A stretch of 64,000 nt of DNA from JAFGGG01 sp964638895 (GCA_964638895.1 CAZWYY010000008.1:14967-78966), one strand, 5' to 3'; positions 1 through 9,785 are shown, counted from the stretch's first letter. Notes: a model not told the origin generated them from the letters alone. Translations and numbers: made by a program.

Positions 1-1
1 G

Positions 2-2704
2 AACCGCCAACTGGTCAACAACCCCCAGGTAAACGCTGATGTAAGGATATGGGCCGTAAAGGGACTTGTTGAGGCGCGGGATATTGATATTATCCGTAAA
101 TTGGTACAGAACGGTCACGTTGAGATCAGGCGTGAGATTATAAGCGGTATAATTCATTTTAACAACGAAGAAGCGGTTCCTTTTATTGAAGGCCTTCTTG
201 AAGACTCCCGGTCCTTGCCCCCCTTGGAGATGGGCCCTTTTTTAGCCGCATACATGGTTCATCTCAAACGGCCCGAGACCAAGTTTATCCTGGAGAAATC
301 CAGGAAGGGCGGCAAGAAAATGATCAGTGCCTGCCTTGATTCCATTTTATCGTATTCCGAAGGTTTTCCCTATCCGCTCAATATTTTCAAGGCACTTTTG
401 ATCTTTCCCTATTTTGACAACCAAACCGAAGCAATGAACGGCAACTGCCTGGAACGGATTATTTCATTTATAAAGAACGACCACCCCTTTCTATTAAATG
501 AGCTTTCCGTGATTACCGTCGCCCACCTGGAAGCCCTGTTCAACAATGTAAGGAAAAATTTTATCTCCATAGCCGGGGCAAGCCAAAGGAACATGCTGTT
601 GATGCTGCTGTTTGCCAACCTGATTGAGCGTTACGGGAACGAGATTTTGCTGCTTGACCTGAAAGAGTACCTGCGGGGCAGTCTGCGCTTCAGCAAGGCC
701 GAGCTTTTGGAAAACATCCGTATGGTTTTAAAGGGCGCAAGTGACGAAGAAAAACACCGTTTTAACGCCTGCCTGCCGTTGCTGCAGCAGGAGAAGAAGG
801 CGCAAAACCTACAGCTTATCAATTTGTTGAACCGGGTTGATTTCAACCGGCTGTTTAAGCTGCGGCGCCTGAACCGGTTCATCCGCCTGGCCGGAATATT
901 GAATATAAAAACCATAATCAAACTGTTGCAAAATATACTGGAATTTGCGCGCAAGGAATACATCCTCTTTTTGGAAGAGACCAGCGTGGTAACCCTATGC
1001 CAATTGTATGATAAGACAACTATGGATGAGGCGGCCGCGTTTTTTTCCAATCCGGGCAAACATTTACCGTCCGTGAAAGGGTACAGCCGGGGCGCCCGTT
1101 TTTTCCCCCCCAATCTTTATATTCGAAACCTGATAGACCTCCTGCTCAATAACAGGGTGCCCGACAGCGTGAAGGATCTTGTAGCCGATTCACTGCTGAC
1201 CATGGATCTCTCCAAGATCAAGGGCGTTCACCTGTCACTGCTGCGCCTGTTGATTAAATCCGGGTTTAAACAGAATATCAAGGAGAAATTGCAGGAGATC
1301 ACCAGCGCCTGCCCTGATTCCGGCGCGTTCCAACTGCTTATGGATCTGACCGCCGAAAAGGATGTGTTTCTGAAAAATCTGGCCATCCGTACACTGAGGA
1401 ACATCGCTCGCAGGGATAAGAATATATCCCGTGAGCCGCTTATCAACCGGTTTTACAGCCTCCTGGATGATCCCCAAAAGGAGACCAGGCAGCAGGCACT
1501 GATCGCCCTGATAAGCCTGAGGGATGATTACGCGATTGAGGTGCTGGGCGATTATTTCAAGGGTTCCAGACTTAAGGAAGCGCCCCAGGTTCTGAGAAAG
1601 CTGGAGAAACCCCTTTCCTCCGAGGTGATTTCCCTGCTGCTTAAAACCCTGGTCATCGACGATGAAGCATTGCAGGAAGTCCTGCGCGAGGTGTTGGGCG
1701 GCGAGGTAAACGGAAGATATGCCGAACAGATAAGGAACATCCTGTTGGAGCTGTTGAAGTACCGCCCGCAAACGATACAGGCGGGCACGGCCAAAAGCTC
1801 CGCCGCGGAGCTTACGGACAACACTATGGTGGACCGGCCCAAGAAGGAGTTCATATTCAAAAGGGAAAACACGCAGATACTCACGGTGTTTTTTATCGAT
1901 ATCGCGAGTTATACCGAGAAATCATCCCTGATCGATACCACCACCCTGATGAGCCTGATCGAGTCGTTCGAGGGAATTGTTATTCCGATTATTCGCGGGT
2001 TGAACGGTACACTGATAAAAACCATGGGAGACGGGATGCTGTCCGTGTTCAAGCACCCGTTGAACGCCATCATCTCGGCCCTGCAGATTCAGGACAAGAT
2101 AGCCCAGTACGACCAGTACAGGGTTGAACAGGAAAAATTCCAAGTGCGCATCGGCATAAACACGGGAGTTGTGATCAGGAAAGAGGGGGATGTTTTCGGG
2201 GATGTGGTAAATATCGCCTCGCGCATGGAAACCGCGGCAAATCCCGGAGATATAATGATTACCTATTCCACCTACAATGAAATAAAAAGCTATGTGAACT
2301 GTACTGAGCTGGGTAAACTTAATATCAAGGGCAAGCAGCAGCCCATGACCGCCTACCTGGTCCAGGGGATGAAACCGGAATATTCATATCTGCCCCAGGT
2401 AAACGGCAATGAAAAACAACCGTCGGGCGACGGCAAGGCAGGCGAGGCCGTGGTTGGCTTGAAACAATCTCTATTCAGTCCCTGTTTCACCATTCCCGAA
2501 AAACTGCGGTTCGGTAAGGATCTTTTACGGGATGTGGGCAAACGCTTCGGGGATATCAGCACGGCCGTGGAGGAGATTGTCTGGGACTACCAGGAAGAGT
2601 ATGAGTTTAAAAGGTACCTGCAGCAAAAGTGGGATGAGTTGATTTTAATCTGGCAAAAGCGTGACTCCGGGGCGGATCAGGGCCTGAGCGGGGCGGCTTT
2701 GTAA
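2..2704 (+). CDS. HEAT-repeat / class III adenylate cyclase fusion (5' partial)
   Basis: The reading frame is open to the left edge, so the true start lies outside the window. The first ~580 visible residues are helical, Leu-rich HEAT/ARM-like repeats, suggesting a protein-interaction solenoid. A class III nucleotidyl cyclase domain follows at about nt 1865-2370. Its two metal-binding aspartates are visible in FFIDIASY (about nt 1887-1912) and in GDGML (about 2028-2042), and the later DVVNIASRME and LNIKGK blocks are also typical. The family makes cAMP from ATP; specificity for ATP over GTP is inferred. A ~110-residue tail of unknown role ends the protein. No signal peptide or membrane span is visible in the part present. 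A gene-size gap with its own promoter and riboswitch separates it from the next operon. Confidence 0.85.
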   Translation, partial: NRQLVNNPQVNADVRIWAVKGLVEARDIDIIRKLVQNGHVEIRREIISGIIHFNNEEAVPFIEGLLEDSRSLPPLEMGPFLAAYMVHLKRPETKFILEKSRKGGKKMISACLDSILSYSEGFPYPLNIFKALLIFPYFDNQTEAMNGNCLERIISFIKNDHPFLLNELSVITVAHLEALFNNVRKNFISIAGASQRNMLLMLLFANLIERYGNEILLLDLKEYLRGSLRFSKAELLENIRMVLKGASDEEKHRFNACLPLLQQEKKAQNLQLINLLNRVDFNRLFKLRRLNRFIRLAGILNIKTIIKLLQNILEFARKEYILFLEETSVVTLCQLYDKTTMDEAAAFFSNPGKHLPSVKGYSRGARFFPPNLYIRNLIDLLLNNRVPDSVKDLVADSLLTMDLSKIKGVHLSLLRLLIKSGFKQNIKEKLQEITSACPDSGAFQLLMDLTAEKDVFLKNLAIRTLRNIARRDKNISREPLINRFYSLLDDPQKETRQQALIALISLRDDYAIEVLGDYFKGSRLKEAPQVLRKLEKPLSSEVISLLLKTLVIDDEALQEVLREVLGGEVNGRYAEQIRNILLELLKYRPQTIQAGTAKSSAAELTDNTMVDRPKKEFIFKRENTQILTVFFIDIASYTEKSSLIDTTTLMSLIESFEGIVIPIIRGLNGTLIKTMGDGMLSVFKHPLNAIISALQIQDKIAQYDQYRVEQEKFQVRIGINTGVVIRKEGDVFGDVVNIASRMETAANPGDIMITYSTYNEIKSYVNCTELGKLNIKGKQQPMTAYLVQGMKPEYSYLPQVNGNEKQPSGDGKAGEAVVGLKQSLFSPCFTIPEKLRFGKDLLRDVGKRFGDISTAVEEIVWDYQEEYEFKRYLQQKWDELILIWQKRDSGADQGLSGAAL

Positions 2705-2712
2705 CCCACGCC

Positions 2713-2740
2713 TTGACAAAACCCGCCTTTTAGGTATATC
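2713..2740 (+). promoter_or_regulatory. Sigma70-type promoter upstream of the cobalamin riboswitch
   Basis: TTGACA at 2713-2718, a 16-nt spacer and TATATC at 2735-2740. The predicted start near 2747 lies just before the riboswitch, as expected for a leader transcript. Confidence 0.55.
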
Positions 2741-2754
2741 ACATAAAATAATCT

Positions 2755-2945
2755 ACTGTTTGGGGAGAGCGGAATGCGGTGTGAATCCGCAGCGGTCCCG
2801 CCACTGTAACCGGGGATGAACGGGGGCAGAGATGCCATTGCCGGTATCGGGCGGCAGCAACCTGAGGTATTCAGGTGCGCAGCAGCCGATACACGGCGAG
2901 AAGGAGCCCTTAAATAAGACGATCCGGAAGCCAGGAAACCCTCCT
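2755..2945 (+). promoter_or_regulatory. Cobalamin (B12, AdoCbl-type) riboswitch
   Basis: The leader carries the conserved core GTGAATCCGC, AGCGGTCCCGCCACTGTAA (the B12-box region, about 2781-2810) and, near the 3' end, GGAAGCCAGGAAACC (about 2926-2940), the standard 3' signature of this class. It sits between the promoter and the ribosome binding site GAGGAAGGAG (2961-2970) of the TonB-dependent receptor. High cobalamin would be expected to shut off the receptor and the overlapping genes behind it. Whether control is transcriptional or translational cannot be decided by eye; I see no clear U-tract terminator before the start codon. Confidence 0.93.
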
Positions 2946-2977
2946 TAAAACAACAACCTCGAGGAAGGAGAAACCTT

Positions 2978-5083
2978 ATGAGAAATCTTAGAAGAATTTT
3001 TTTCGCACGGCCTGCTGTTCCGGTCATGCTGTTCCTATGCGCCCTGCTGGTCGCGGGCCCTGCCTGGACGGAAGGGCCGGGAGACCGTGGCGCGGGCGGT
3101 CAGGGGACACCCGTACAAAACGATAAACAAGGGAGCGGCGGGCCGGGAGCGACGGCACCGGATACGTTACAGGCTGAACCGGACATTGACGTGGTGGTGA
3201 CCGCGGACAGGGCGGAAAACCAAACCACAAAGATACCGGCTTCCGTATCGGTCATCACCGGCCGGGAGTTGAAGGCCAAGGGCAAGGAGACGGTGGTGGA
3301 GGCTCTGGAGGAGCTGGCCGGGGTCTGCTTCCGCAGCACCGGCGGCAACCCCGCGCGCGCGGAAATTTCAATGCGCGGATTCGGGGAAAATTCCTTCGGC
3401 CGTGTGCTTATTCTGCTTGACGGCAGAAGACTCAACCAGCCGGACATGGCGGCAATCAACTGGCTGCAGATCCCCATAGAAAATATCGAGCGGATTGAGG
3501 TGGTGCGCGGCGGGAACAGCGTGCTCTACGGCGATTACGCGGTGGGGGGCGTGGTAAACATCATCACCAAAAAAGGCGGCAGTCAGGCCCAGGCGGACAT
3601 GTTTGCGTCCGCGGGCGGTTTCCAGGATAACCAGCAGCGCCTGGGGGTAAGCGGGATGATAGGCCCATTTGACCTTGTTTTAAACGCCGAGCATACGGGT
3701 ACGGAGGGCTATCGTTACCACTCGGCGCTGAGGTCCATAGGCGCAGGTTTTGAGTTGGGAGCCGGGATTTCGGACTCGCTTTACGGCTCCCTTAGTACTT
3801 CTTATGAGTGGCTATCCTGCGAGTTGCCGGGAGGGCTGACCGAGACACAGATGGATCAAGACCCCACCCAAAGCCTGACAATATACGGAGACGACGCCAC
3901 GGAAAACCATACCCTGAATAATATGGTGAGTCTTAATGCCCTGTTCGGCGATTGGGGAGAGCTTCATACGGACCTGTTTTATAATCTGAAGGTGATGACG
4001 GATGATTTTGTGTCCTATGCGGTGTATACCGACAAATACCTGCATTCGTTCGGCATCACCCCAAGGATGAAGGCCGTGTTTCCTGTTTTGGGCAGGGACA
4101 ACAACGTGATTTTCGGCACCGACCTGTTATGGGACATCTATGATTTCAGCAGGTATGATGAAATTGACCGGGAGAACATGGCTTGTCACCGGCTTATCAC
4201 CAAGGGCAGCTACGGTTTTTTCCTGAAGGACGATTTCGCTTTACTGGAACACCTTAATATTACCGCGGGTATCCGTTATGAGTTGAACCGGGTTGCGGTC
4301 AATACGATTTTCGGTACGGATATCGACAACGAGAAGTACTATAATGCCCTGGTCTGGAACGCCGGTATTGCCTGGGAATTTCTTCCGCATTCGAAACTGT
4401 ACGGCCGTTATGAAACAGTGTTCCGCTATCCCTTCATAGACGAACAGATCAGTTTCCAGGGATATGGTTTTGATTCCTTTAATTCTGATCTTGAGCCCGA
4501 GCACGGTTATAACCTGGAAAGCGGCCTGGACCTGGCCCTCTTTGAAAACCTGCTGAATGTACGAATAAACCTGTTTTATCTGGAGATGAAGGATGAGATC
4601 AATCTGAACGCCTTCTATGTAAATGAAAACATGGACAACACGCGGCATATGGGCGGGGAAGTGGAGATTAGGCTTGCTATCCTGGACTTCCTTATTCTGG
4701 CGGGAAATTATACCTACACCTATGCGGTTTTCACGAATGGGGACAACAAGGACAAGAGGATTCCCCTGGTGCCTGAACATGACGCGTTTGCGGAACTGAC
4801 TATTAATCTGCCGTTGGGGTTTTCGGCCGGTCCGTCACTGCATTATGTCGGGGCAAGCTATGAGGGCGGGGATTACGCAAATTCCAAACCCCTTGTGGGC
4901 GAACATCTTCTTTTAAATGCGTTTTTAAGGTATGTGCCGGATTATATTCAGGGAAGGCTACAGTTTATGTTCCTGGCGGGGAACATTCTTAATCAGCATT
5001 ATGCCACCGTTTACTACGGCACCTATTATCCGGAACCTGGATTGAACTGGAAAATTTCGGTATCATACAACCTGGAATTATGA
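2978..5083 (+). CDS. btuB: TonB-dependent outer-membrane receptor, BtuB-like (cobalamin uptake)
   Basis: This 701-residue protein has a signal peptide (residues 1 to about 31), a TonB-box-like DVVVTADR near residue 70, and a plug domain over roughly residues 75-195 with the typical blocks RIEVVRGGNSVLYG and GGVVNIITKK. A 22-strand-type barrel fills the rest and ends in a strand reaching the C-terminus. It should bind its substrate outside the cell and pass it to the periplasm, energised by ExbB, ExbD and TonB, which follow with overlapping codons. The cobalamin riboswitch directly upstream argues for a corrinoid substrate; the receptor sequence alone does not prove it. The start is set by GAGGAAGGAG seven bases upstream. 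No btuCDF or BtuF-like gene is in the window. Confidence 0.9.
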   Translation: MRNLRRIFFARPAVPVMLFLCALLVAGPAWTEGPGDRGAGGQGTPVQNDKQGSGGPGATAPDTLQAEPDIDVVVTADRAENQTTKIPASVSVITGRELKAKGKETVVEALEELAGVCFRSTGGNPARAEISMRGFGENSFGRVLILLDGRRLNQPDMAAINWLQIPIENIERIEVVRGGNSVLYGDYAVGGVVNIITKKGGSQAQADMFASAGGFQDNQQRLGVSGMIGPFDLVLNAEHTGTEGYRYHSALRSIGAGFELGAGISDSLYGSLSTSYEWLSCELPGGLTETQMDQDPTQSLTIYGDDATENHTLNNMVSLNALFGDWGELHTDLFYNLKVMTDDFVSYAVYTDKYLHSFGITPRMKAVFPVLGRDNNVIFGTDLLWDIYDFSRYDEIDRENMACHRLITKGSYGFFLKDDFALLEHLNITAGIRYELNRVAVNTIFGTDIDNEKYYNALVWNAGIAWEFLPHSKLYGRYETVFRYPFIDEQISFQGYGFDSFNSDLEPEHGYNLESGLDLALFENLLNVRINLFYLEMKDEINLNAFYVNENMDNTRHMGGEVEIRLAILDFLILAGNYTYTYAVFTNGDNKDKRIPLVPEHDAFAELTINLPLGFSAGPSLHYVGASYEGGDYANSKPLVGEHLLLNAFLRYVPDYIQGRLQFMFLAGNILNQHYATVYYGTYYPEPGLNWKISVSYNLEL

Positions 5084-5703
5084 ATGTGATCATAGATCTG
5101 TTTATTCGGGGCGGCCCGCTCATGTGGCCGCTCCTTGTCTGCTCGCTCTGCTCACTTACGGTGAGTATCGAACGGCTGTTTTTCTGGCTGGGGGAGCGGG
5201 CTCATAAGAACCCCGCGCTTGTGTCCGAGGTCTTGCGCCTGGGACGTGAGGGCAGGCCGGAGAAGGCCCTGGCGTTGCTTGAGGAAGAAATCGGGAAACA
5301 GGATATGACCGCCCGCCTGCTGCGCCACGGTCTGTTACACTGCGGCGGGGAGCCGGGGCTTCACCTGGAGCAAAAGGCCGCCGAACTTATCGCCCGCTGC
5401 AAACGCGGTCTGCGTGTCCTGGAGACCATTATCGCCATCGCGCCGCTTCTGGGAATCCTGGGCACTGTCTTAGGCATCATCGATTCCTTCAACATCCTGG
5501 GGTTACAGGGCATAACAAACCCGCAGGGCGTGGTCAGCGGTATCGCCGTGGCCCTTATCACCACCGCCTTCGGCCTGTTCATCGCCATTCTCAGCATTGT
5601 GCCCTACAACCTCTTCGTTCACCTGCTACAGAAACAGGCCGGGCTGCTGGAGCACAGCGGAACACTCCTACAGGCATTCCTGGAAAAAGGGAAGCCGCAG
5701 TGA
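5080..5703 (+). CDS. exbB: ExbB/TolQ/MotA-family proton channel subunit
   Basis: This 207-residue inner-membrane protein has three predicted spans: about residues 13-35, 113-137 (APLLGILGTVLGIIDSF) and 150-178 (GIAVALITTAFGLFIAI). These match the MotA/TolQ/ExbB channel family. With ExbD it converts the proton gradient into movement of TonB. The start codon overlaps the receptor's stop by four bases (ATGA), so the two are co-translated and share the cobalamin riboswitch. ExbB, rather than TolQ, is chosen because of the adjacent receptor and TonB genes. Confidence 0.92.
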   Translation: MNVIIDLFIRGGPLMWPLLVCSLCSLTVSIERLFFWLGERAHKNPALVSEVLRLGREGRPEKALALLEEEIGKQDMTARLLRHGLLHCGGEPGLHLEQKAAELIARCKRGLRVLETIIAIAPLLGILGTVLGIIDSFNILGLQGITNPQGVVSGIAVALITTAFGLFIAILSIVPYNLFVHLLQKQAGLLEHSGTLLQAFLEKGKPQ

Positions 5704-6107
5704 AGGTGAAGACCGGTTACGAACACAGGCGTTTGAATATTGAGCTGATCGCCCTGATCGACGTGGTGTTTCTGCTGTTGGTATTCTTCATCTATGCCAT
5801 GCTCTCCATGGCCGTAGAGGACTCCCTGGATGTGAACCTGCCGGACGCCCGGGGCCAGGACAGGCGGCAGGGTATCGTAATCACCATTAATAAAGACAAC
5901 CTGCTGCTCCTGGACGGGGAGTCCATGCCTATGGACCGTCTGGTAGAGGCTGTAGGCCGGCGCTGCGCAGGGAGCGGCCTCCCCGTGATCATTCAGGGCG
6001 ACCGGGCCGCGAGTCTGGGGGCGGCCGTGGAACTGCTGGCCGGGCTGCGGCTGCGGGGTGTGGAGCGGGTTTCCTTCCTGGTGCAGAAGAGGGGAGCCGG
6101 TGAATGA
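5700..6107 (+). CDS. exbD: ExbD/TolR-family biopolymer transport protein
   Basis: This 135-residue protein has a short cytoplasmic N-terminus, one membrane span (about residues 14-35) and a periplasmic domain. The span holds the conserved proton-carrying aspartate (Asp21 in LIDVVFLLLVFF). It starts with GTG, overlapping the exbB stop as GTGA. It partners ExbB in energising TonB. Length and domain order are ordinary for the family. Confidence 0.92.
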   Translation: MKVKTGYEHRRLNIELIALIDVVFLLLVFFIYAMLSMAVEDSLDVNLPDARGQDRRQGIVITINKDNLLLLDGESMPMDRLVEAVGRRCAGSGLPVIIQGDRAASLGAAVELLAGLRLRGVERVSFLVQKRGAGE

Positions 6108-6730
6108 GGGCGTTCCGGCTTTACCTTCCGGCCGCGGGCTGCGCCGTACTTTTGCATGCGGTCATTGCGGTTGCCGGACAGGGTTTTATGAACCTCCCCG
6201 CGACCCGTGAGCCGGGCGAAGAGGCCGGACCGGACCTGCCGCTTTCCCTGCGGATAAGTGTTGCAAAGCAGGGCCCTTCGCCGGCGGCCGCAATAACGCA
6301 TGCCGCACCGGGCGCGGAACCCGCTTACATCGTTCCTGAAAATCCGACAGCCGAATCCGGCCGGGCTTCCCCGGCCGCCGGAAGTGTGCGTAATTTGGCC
6401 CAACATTATGCTTCCGTGATTACGGGCGGCGGGCTGTACCAAAAACCCCGTCCCCTGGCCGAGATCAATCCGGTGTATCCTCTCGGGGCCCGTCTACGCA
6501 ATGAGCAGGGAGAGGTAGTATACCGAGTTTTCGTAAGCGCAACGGGGCGGATAGAACGAATCGAACGGGCCCGGACCAGCGGGGTTGAGGAGTTGGATGA
6601 AGCGGCGCACGCCGCCCTTTTACGCACCGGCTTTTCCCCGGCGTTTTTGCGGGGAAAACCTATTGCAGGGCAGGTGCTAATTAGGATAACATTTAAATGG
6701 AGAAAAATGGGAGAGTATTATGAAAAGTGA
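6104..6730 (+). CDS. tonB: TonB-family energy transducer
   Basis: This 208-residue protein has an N-terminal membrane anchor (about residues 5-25) and a Pro/Ala-rich linker. A C-terminal TonB domain covers about residues 120-205; its NPVYPLGARLRNEQGEVVYR and TGFSPAFLRGKP blocks match the TonB/TolA C-terminal fold. It links the inner-membrane ExbB/ExbD motor to the receptor plug. The start overlaps the exbD stop (ATGA) and the end overlaps the next gene by 11 bp, so all five genes form one translationally coupled operon. The linker is shorter than in E. coli TonB. Confidence 0.9.
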   Translation: MRAFRLYLPAAGCAVLLHAVIAVAGQGFMNLPATREPGEEAGPDLPLSLRISVAKQGPSPAAAITHAAPGAEPAYIVPENPTAESGRASPAAGSVRNLAQHYASVITGGGLYQKPRPLAEINPVYPLGARLRNEQGEVVYRVFVSATGRIERIERARTSGVEELDEAAHAALLRTGFSPAFLRGKPIAGQVLIRITFKWRKMGEYYEK

Positions 6731-9713
6731 ACTTGTTCCAGGGAAGGAGTATTCCGGGTTTATTCTGAATTCATTGAATGAAATTTCAGAACTCGGGTGT
6801 GCGGCGCTCACCCTTACCCATAAGGCCACCGGCTGTCAGGTATTTCATCTGTACAATGAGGACAGGGAGAACGTGTTTTCCTTTAATTTTCGCACACCGC
6901 CCTTCGACAACAGCGGGGTGGCGCATATTTTGGAGCATTCCGTACTCTGCGGTTCCAAACGCTTTCCCCTGAAGGACCCTTTTGTGGCCCTGCTCAAAGG
7001 CAGTATGAAGACCTTTCTCAATGCCATCACCTTCCCGGACAAGACCATCTACCCTGCGGCAAGCGTAATCGAGGATGACTTTTATAATATAATGGCCGTA
7101 TACGGCGACGCGGTGTTTTTCCCCCTGCTTAAAAAACAGGTGTTCGAACAGGAGGGATATCACCTGGAATACAGCGTGCCGGATGACGATAAAAGCGAGC
7201 TTCGGGTGGTGGGTGTGGTGTATAATGAAATGAAGGGCAACTATTCCAGCCAGGAATCAATCGTTTCGGAATGGTCCATGCGCTCCCTGTTTCCCGATAC
7301 TCCCTACGGTTTTGATTCCGGGGGGGAGCCGTCTTACATCCTTACCCTGTCATACGAGGATTTCATAGATTTCCACCGCATGTATTACCATCCGTCCAAC
7401 TGCAGGATTTATTTTTACGGAAACATTCCCACGGAAAAACACCTGGAGTTTCTGGAAGGCAGATTTTTAAAACACTTTAAAAAGACAACCGTCAACTCTT
7501 CCATCCCCCTGCAAAAACCATTTACCGCCCCGGTGCGTCTTCAGAAGAGTTATCCCTGCCCGAAAGGTGAGCCGCTTGAGGCGAAAACCACCATTACCCT
7601 CAACTGGGCGCTGCCCCAGGCCACGGACGGGTTTAATGTTTTGCTGTGGGAGTTTATTTCGGAAATTCTGTTGGGCAGCTCGGGCGCGCCGCTTTGGAAG
7701 GCCCTGGTTGAGTCTGGCCTGGGCCAGGATGTATACCCCTACAGCGGGCTGGAAACCGAGCTGCGACAGATGGTATTCAGCGTAGGGCTGCGCGGAACCG
7801 ATAGAAGCCGGGTGCGGGAGTTGGAGGACCTGATTTCGGCCACCCTGCGCGACCTTTGCGCGGGCCAAATAGACCGGGAACTTATCAGCGCGGCTATAAA
7901 CCGGGTAACCTTCAACAACCGTGAGATAAAAGGGGGAGGCTATCCCTACGGGCTCCGGCTCCTGCGCAGGATACTGAGGGGCTGGCTGCATGGAGTATCG
8001 CCGGAGGAAACCCTGGCCGTAAACAATCATCTTAAACGCATTACCGACCTGGCGGACAGCGGGGGAGAATACTTTGGTCAGATGATGCGCAAATACCTGC
8101 TGGAAAATCCCCATCGCAGTACCGTGGTTGCGGTACCCGATCCGGCGTTCACGGAGAAGGATACCGCGGGGCTGAAGGAATACATTAAGGGGGTGGAGCG
8201 TACATTGACGTCGGCCAGGAAGCGGGAGCTTCTGGAATCGCTGGCGGAGTTAAAGGCGTTTCAGCAGAAAAAGGAGACGGCGGCCGATGAGAAAAAAATA
8301 CCGTACCTTAAACTGCAAAGCCTGCCCGCGCAGGTTGAACACATACCCGGTACACGGGGACGGCCCTCCAGGGAGATCGAGCTTTTTACCCATCCCATGG
8401 AGACCAACGGGATAACCTACCTTGATTTCGCTTTCTCCGCCGGGGGTATGGATAAAAATCTTATGTTGTTTGTGCCTCTGTTCGCCAGGATCCTGGGCAA
8501 GGCGGGCCTGCCTGGCGTGCCCTATGATGAGGTACAGCGGCGTTTGGCCTCGCTGACCGGCGGTTTTGCCGGTGAGCTTTTAGTCAGTAATAAAATCGGC
8601 GAACGGCAGCCGGCTGAGGAGGTCATTTTTCGCCTCAAACTGCTTGACGATACGCTTGAGCGCGGCCTGGGGTTGGCGGGCAGCCTGATCCGGGAGGCTG
8701 ATTTTACTGATAAGGCCCACCTTAAGGATATAATCCGTGAATATTATAATGATTACAAGGCCTCGCTCATCCCCCAAGGACACCACTATGCCATGATCCG
8801 GGCCGGCAGCAGGTTTTCCGCCGTGGCGGCCGGTAAAGAAAAATGGGAAGGCCTGGAACAGTTTTTATTCGTGCATGAGCTGTGTACCGATCCGGATGAC
8901 GGGGTGGAACGTTTAATCCCGGCGCTGGAGAGAATCAGGCGCTTTTTGCTTGTGCCCGGCAGGCTGAAGATTAATATCACGGCGGGTCAGGATCGCGTTC
9001 AGGAGACCGGGGAACTGCTTGCGACCCTGTTCTCCGGCTTACCCGCATCCGAACCCGGAAGGCCGGACGCGGGCGGCGGGAGTACGACGGTACAGACCGC
9101 GCCGCCGTCTTCGGCACGGATGATGGAAAGCTTTATCCTCTCAACAAGTGTGAATTTCACGGCCCACGTATTGCGTGGAGCGGCCTTCGGCACCAGGGAG
9201 TATGCCTGGGAAGAGGTATTGGGGCATATATTGAGAACAAGCCTGCTGTGGGAAAAGGTGCGAATGCGCGGCGGGGCCTATGGTGTGTATTCGGCCCCCA
9301 TGGGTTTTGATGAGCTCTTTTACTTTGCTTCATACAGGGATCCCAACCTTTCCGCCACGCTGACCTCTTTCAAACAGGCATTACTGGAGCTGCTGGCCGC
9401 CGCCCCGGGACGCGCCGAACTGGACAAGGCGATAATCGGCACCGTATCCCGTTATGAACTCCCCTATAAACCCCACGACAAGGGATTTGTGGCCTTTAAA
9501 CGGGCCTTGATCGGAGTAACCGACGAGTTACGGCAAAAGAACCGTGATTATACCCTACACATAAATAAAAAGGAACTGAAGCTGTGTGCGAAGATTCTCC
9601 TGGCCCGCTTTGACGCCGGCGGCACGGTAATCCTTACCAGTGAAGAGAGATTAAAGCATGAGCGCAAAAACCTCGGCCAACCGCAGGGGGCCTCTACCCG
9701 CCTGCCCGTGTAA
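6720..9713 (+). CDS. M16C family zinc metallopeptidase (presequence-protease/falcilysin type)
   Basis: This 997-residue protein carries the inverted zinc motif HILEH (His69, Glu72, His73), with Glu170 in VVYNEMKGNYSS as the likely third ligand, at the spacing seen in M16C enzymes. The two-halved M16C architecture (active half, linker, inactive half) fits the length. These enzymes enclose and degrade short unfolded peptides. No signal peptide is visible, so it is probably cytoplasmic. It overlaps tonB by 11 bp and should fall under the cobalamin riboswitch. The partnership with a TonB uptake system is unusual; relatives are normally housekeeping peptidases, and the co-location may be incidental. 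Confidence 0.9.
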   Translation: MKSELVPGKEYSGFILNSLNEISELGCAALTLTHKATGCQVFHLYNEDRENVFSFNFRTPPFDNSGVAHILEHSVLCGSKRFPLKDPFVALLKGSMKTFLNAITFPDKTIYPAASVIEDDFYNIMAVYGDAVFFPLLKKQVFEQEGYHLEYSVPDDDKSELRVVGVVYNEMKGNYSSQESIVSEWSMRSLFPDTPYGFDSGGEPSYILTLSYEDFIDFHRMYYHPSNCRIYFYGNIPTEKHLEFLEGRFLKHFKKTTVNSSIPLQKPFTAPVRLQKSYPCPKGEPLEAKTTITLNWALPQATDGFNVLLWEFISEILLGSSGAPLWKALVESGLGQDVYPYSGLETELRQMVFSVGLRGTDRSRVRELEDLISATLRDLCAGQIDRELISAAINRVTFNNREIKGGGYPYGLRLLRRILRGWLHGVSPEETLAVNNHLKRITDLADSGGEYFGQMMRKYLLENPHRSTVVAVPDPAFTEKDTAGLKEYIKGVERTLTSARKRELLESLAELKAFQQKKETAADEKKIPYLKLQSLPAQVEHIPGTRGRPSREIELFTHPMETNGITYLDFAFSAGGMDKNLMLFVPLFARILGKAGLPGVPYDEVQRRLASLTGGFAGELLVSNKIGERQPAEEVIFRLKLLDDTLERGLGLAGSLIREADFTDKAHLKDIIREYYNDYKASLIPQGHHYAMIRAGSRFSAVAAGKEKWEGLEQFLFVHELCTDPDDGVERLIPALERIRRFLLVPGRLKINITAGQDRVQETGELLATLFSGLPASEPGRPDAGGGSTTVQTAPPSSARMMESFILSTSVNFTAHVLRGAAFGTREYAWEEVLGHILRTSLLWEKVRMRGGAYGVYSAPMGFDELFYFASYRDPNLSATLTSFKQALLELLAAAPGRAELDKAIIGTVSRYELPYKPHDKGFVAFKRALIGVTDELRQKNRDYTLHINKKELKLCAKILLARFDAGGTVILTSEERLKHERKNLGQPQGASTRLPV

Positions 9714-9739
9714 CGGGGCGGTTAAATTTTTATTTTCGC

Positions 9740-9768
9740 TTGACGGCGTGTAAAAGATTCCCTAGTAT
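9740..9768 (+). promoter_or_regulatory. Sigma70-type promoter for the DUF5312-like gene
   Basis: TTGACG (9740-9745), a 17-nt spacer and TAGTAT (9763-9768). The predicted start near 9775 leaves a leader of about 10 nt containing AGGAA. Confidence 0.6.
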
Positions 9769-9785
9769 TTTAATATAGGAATAGT

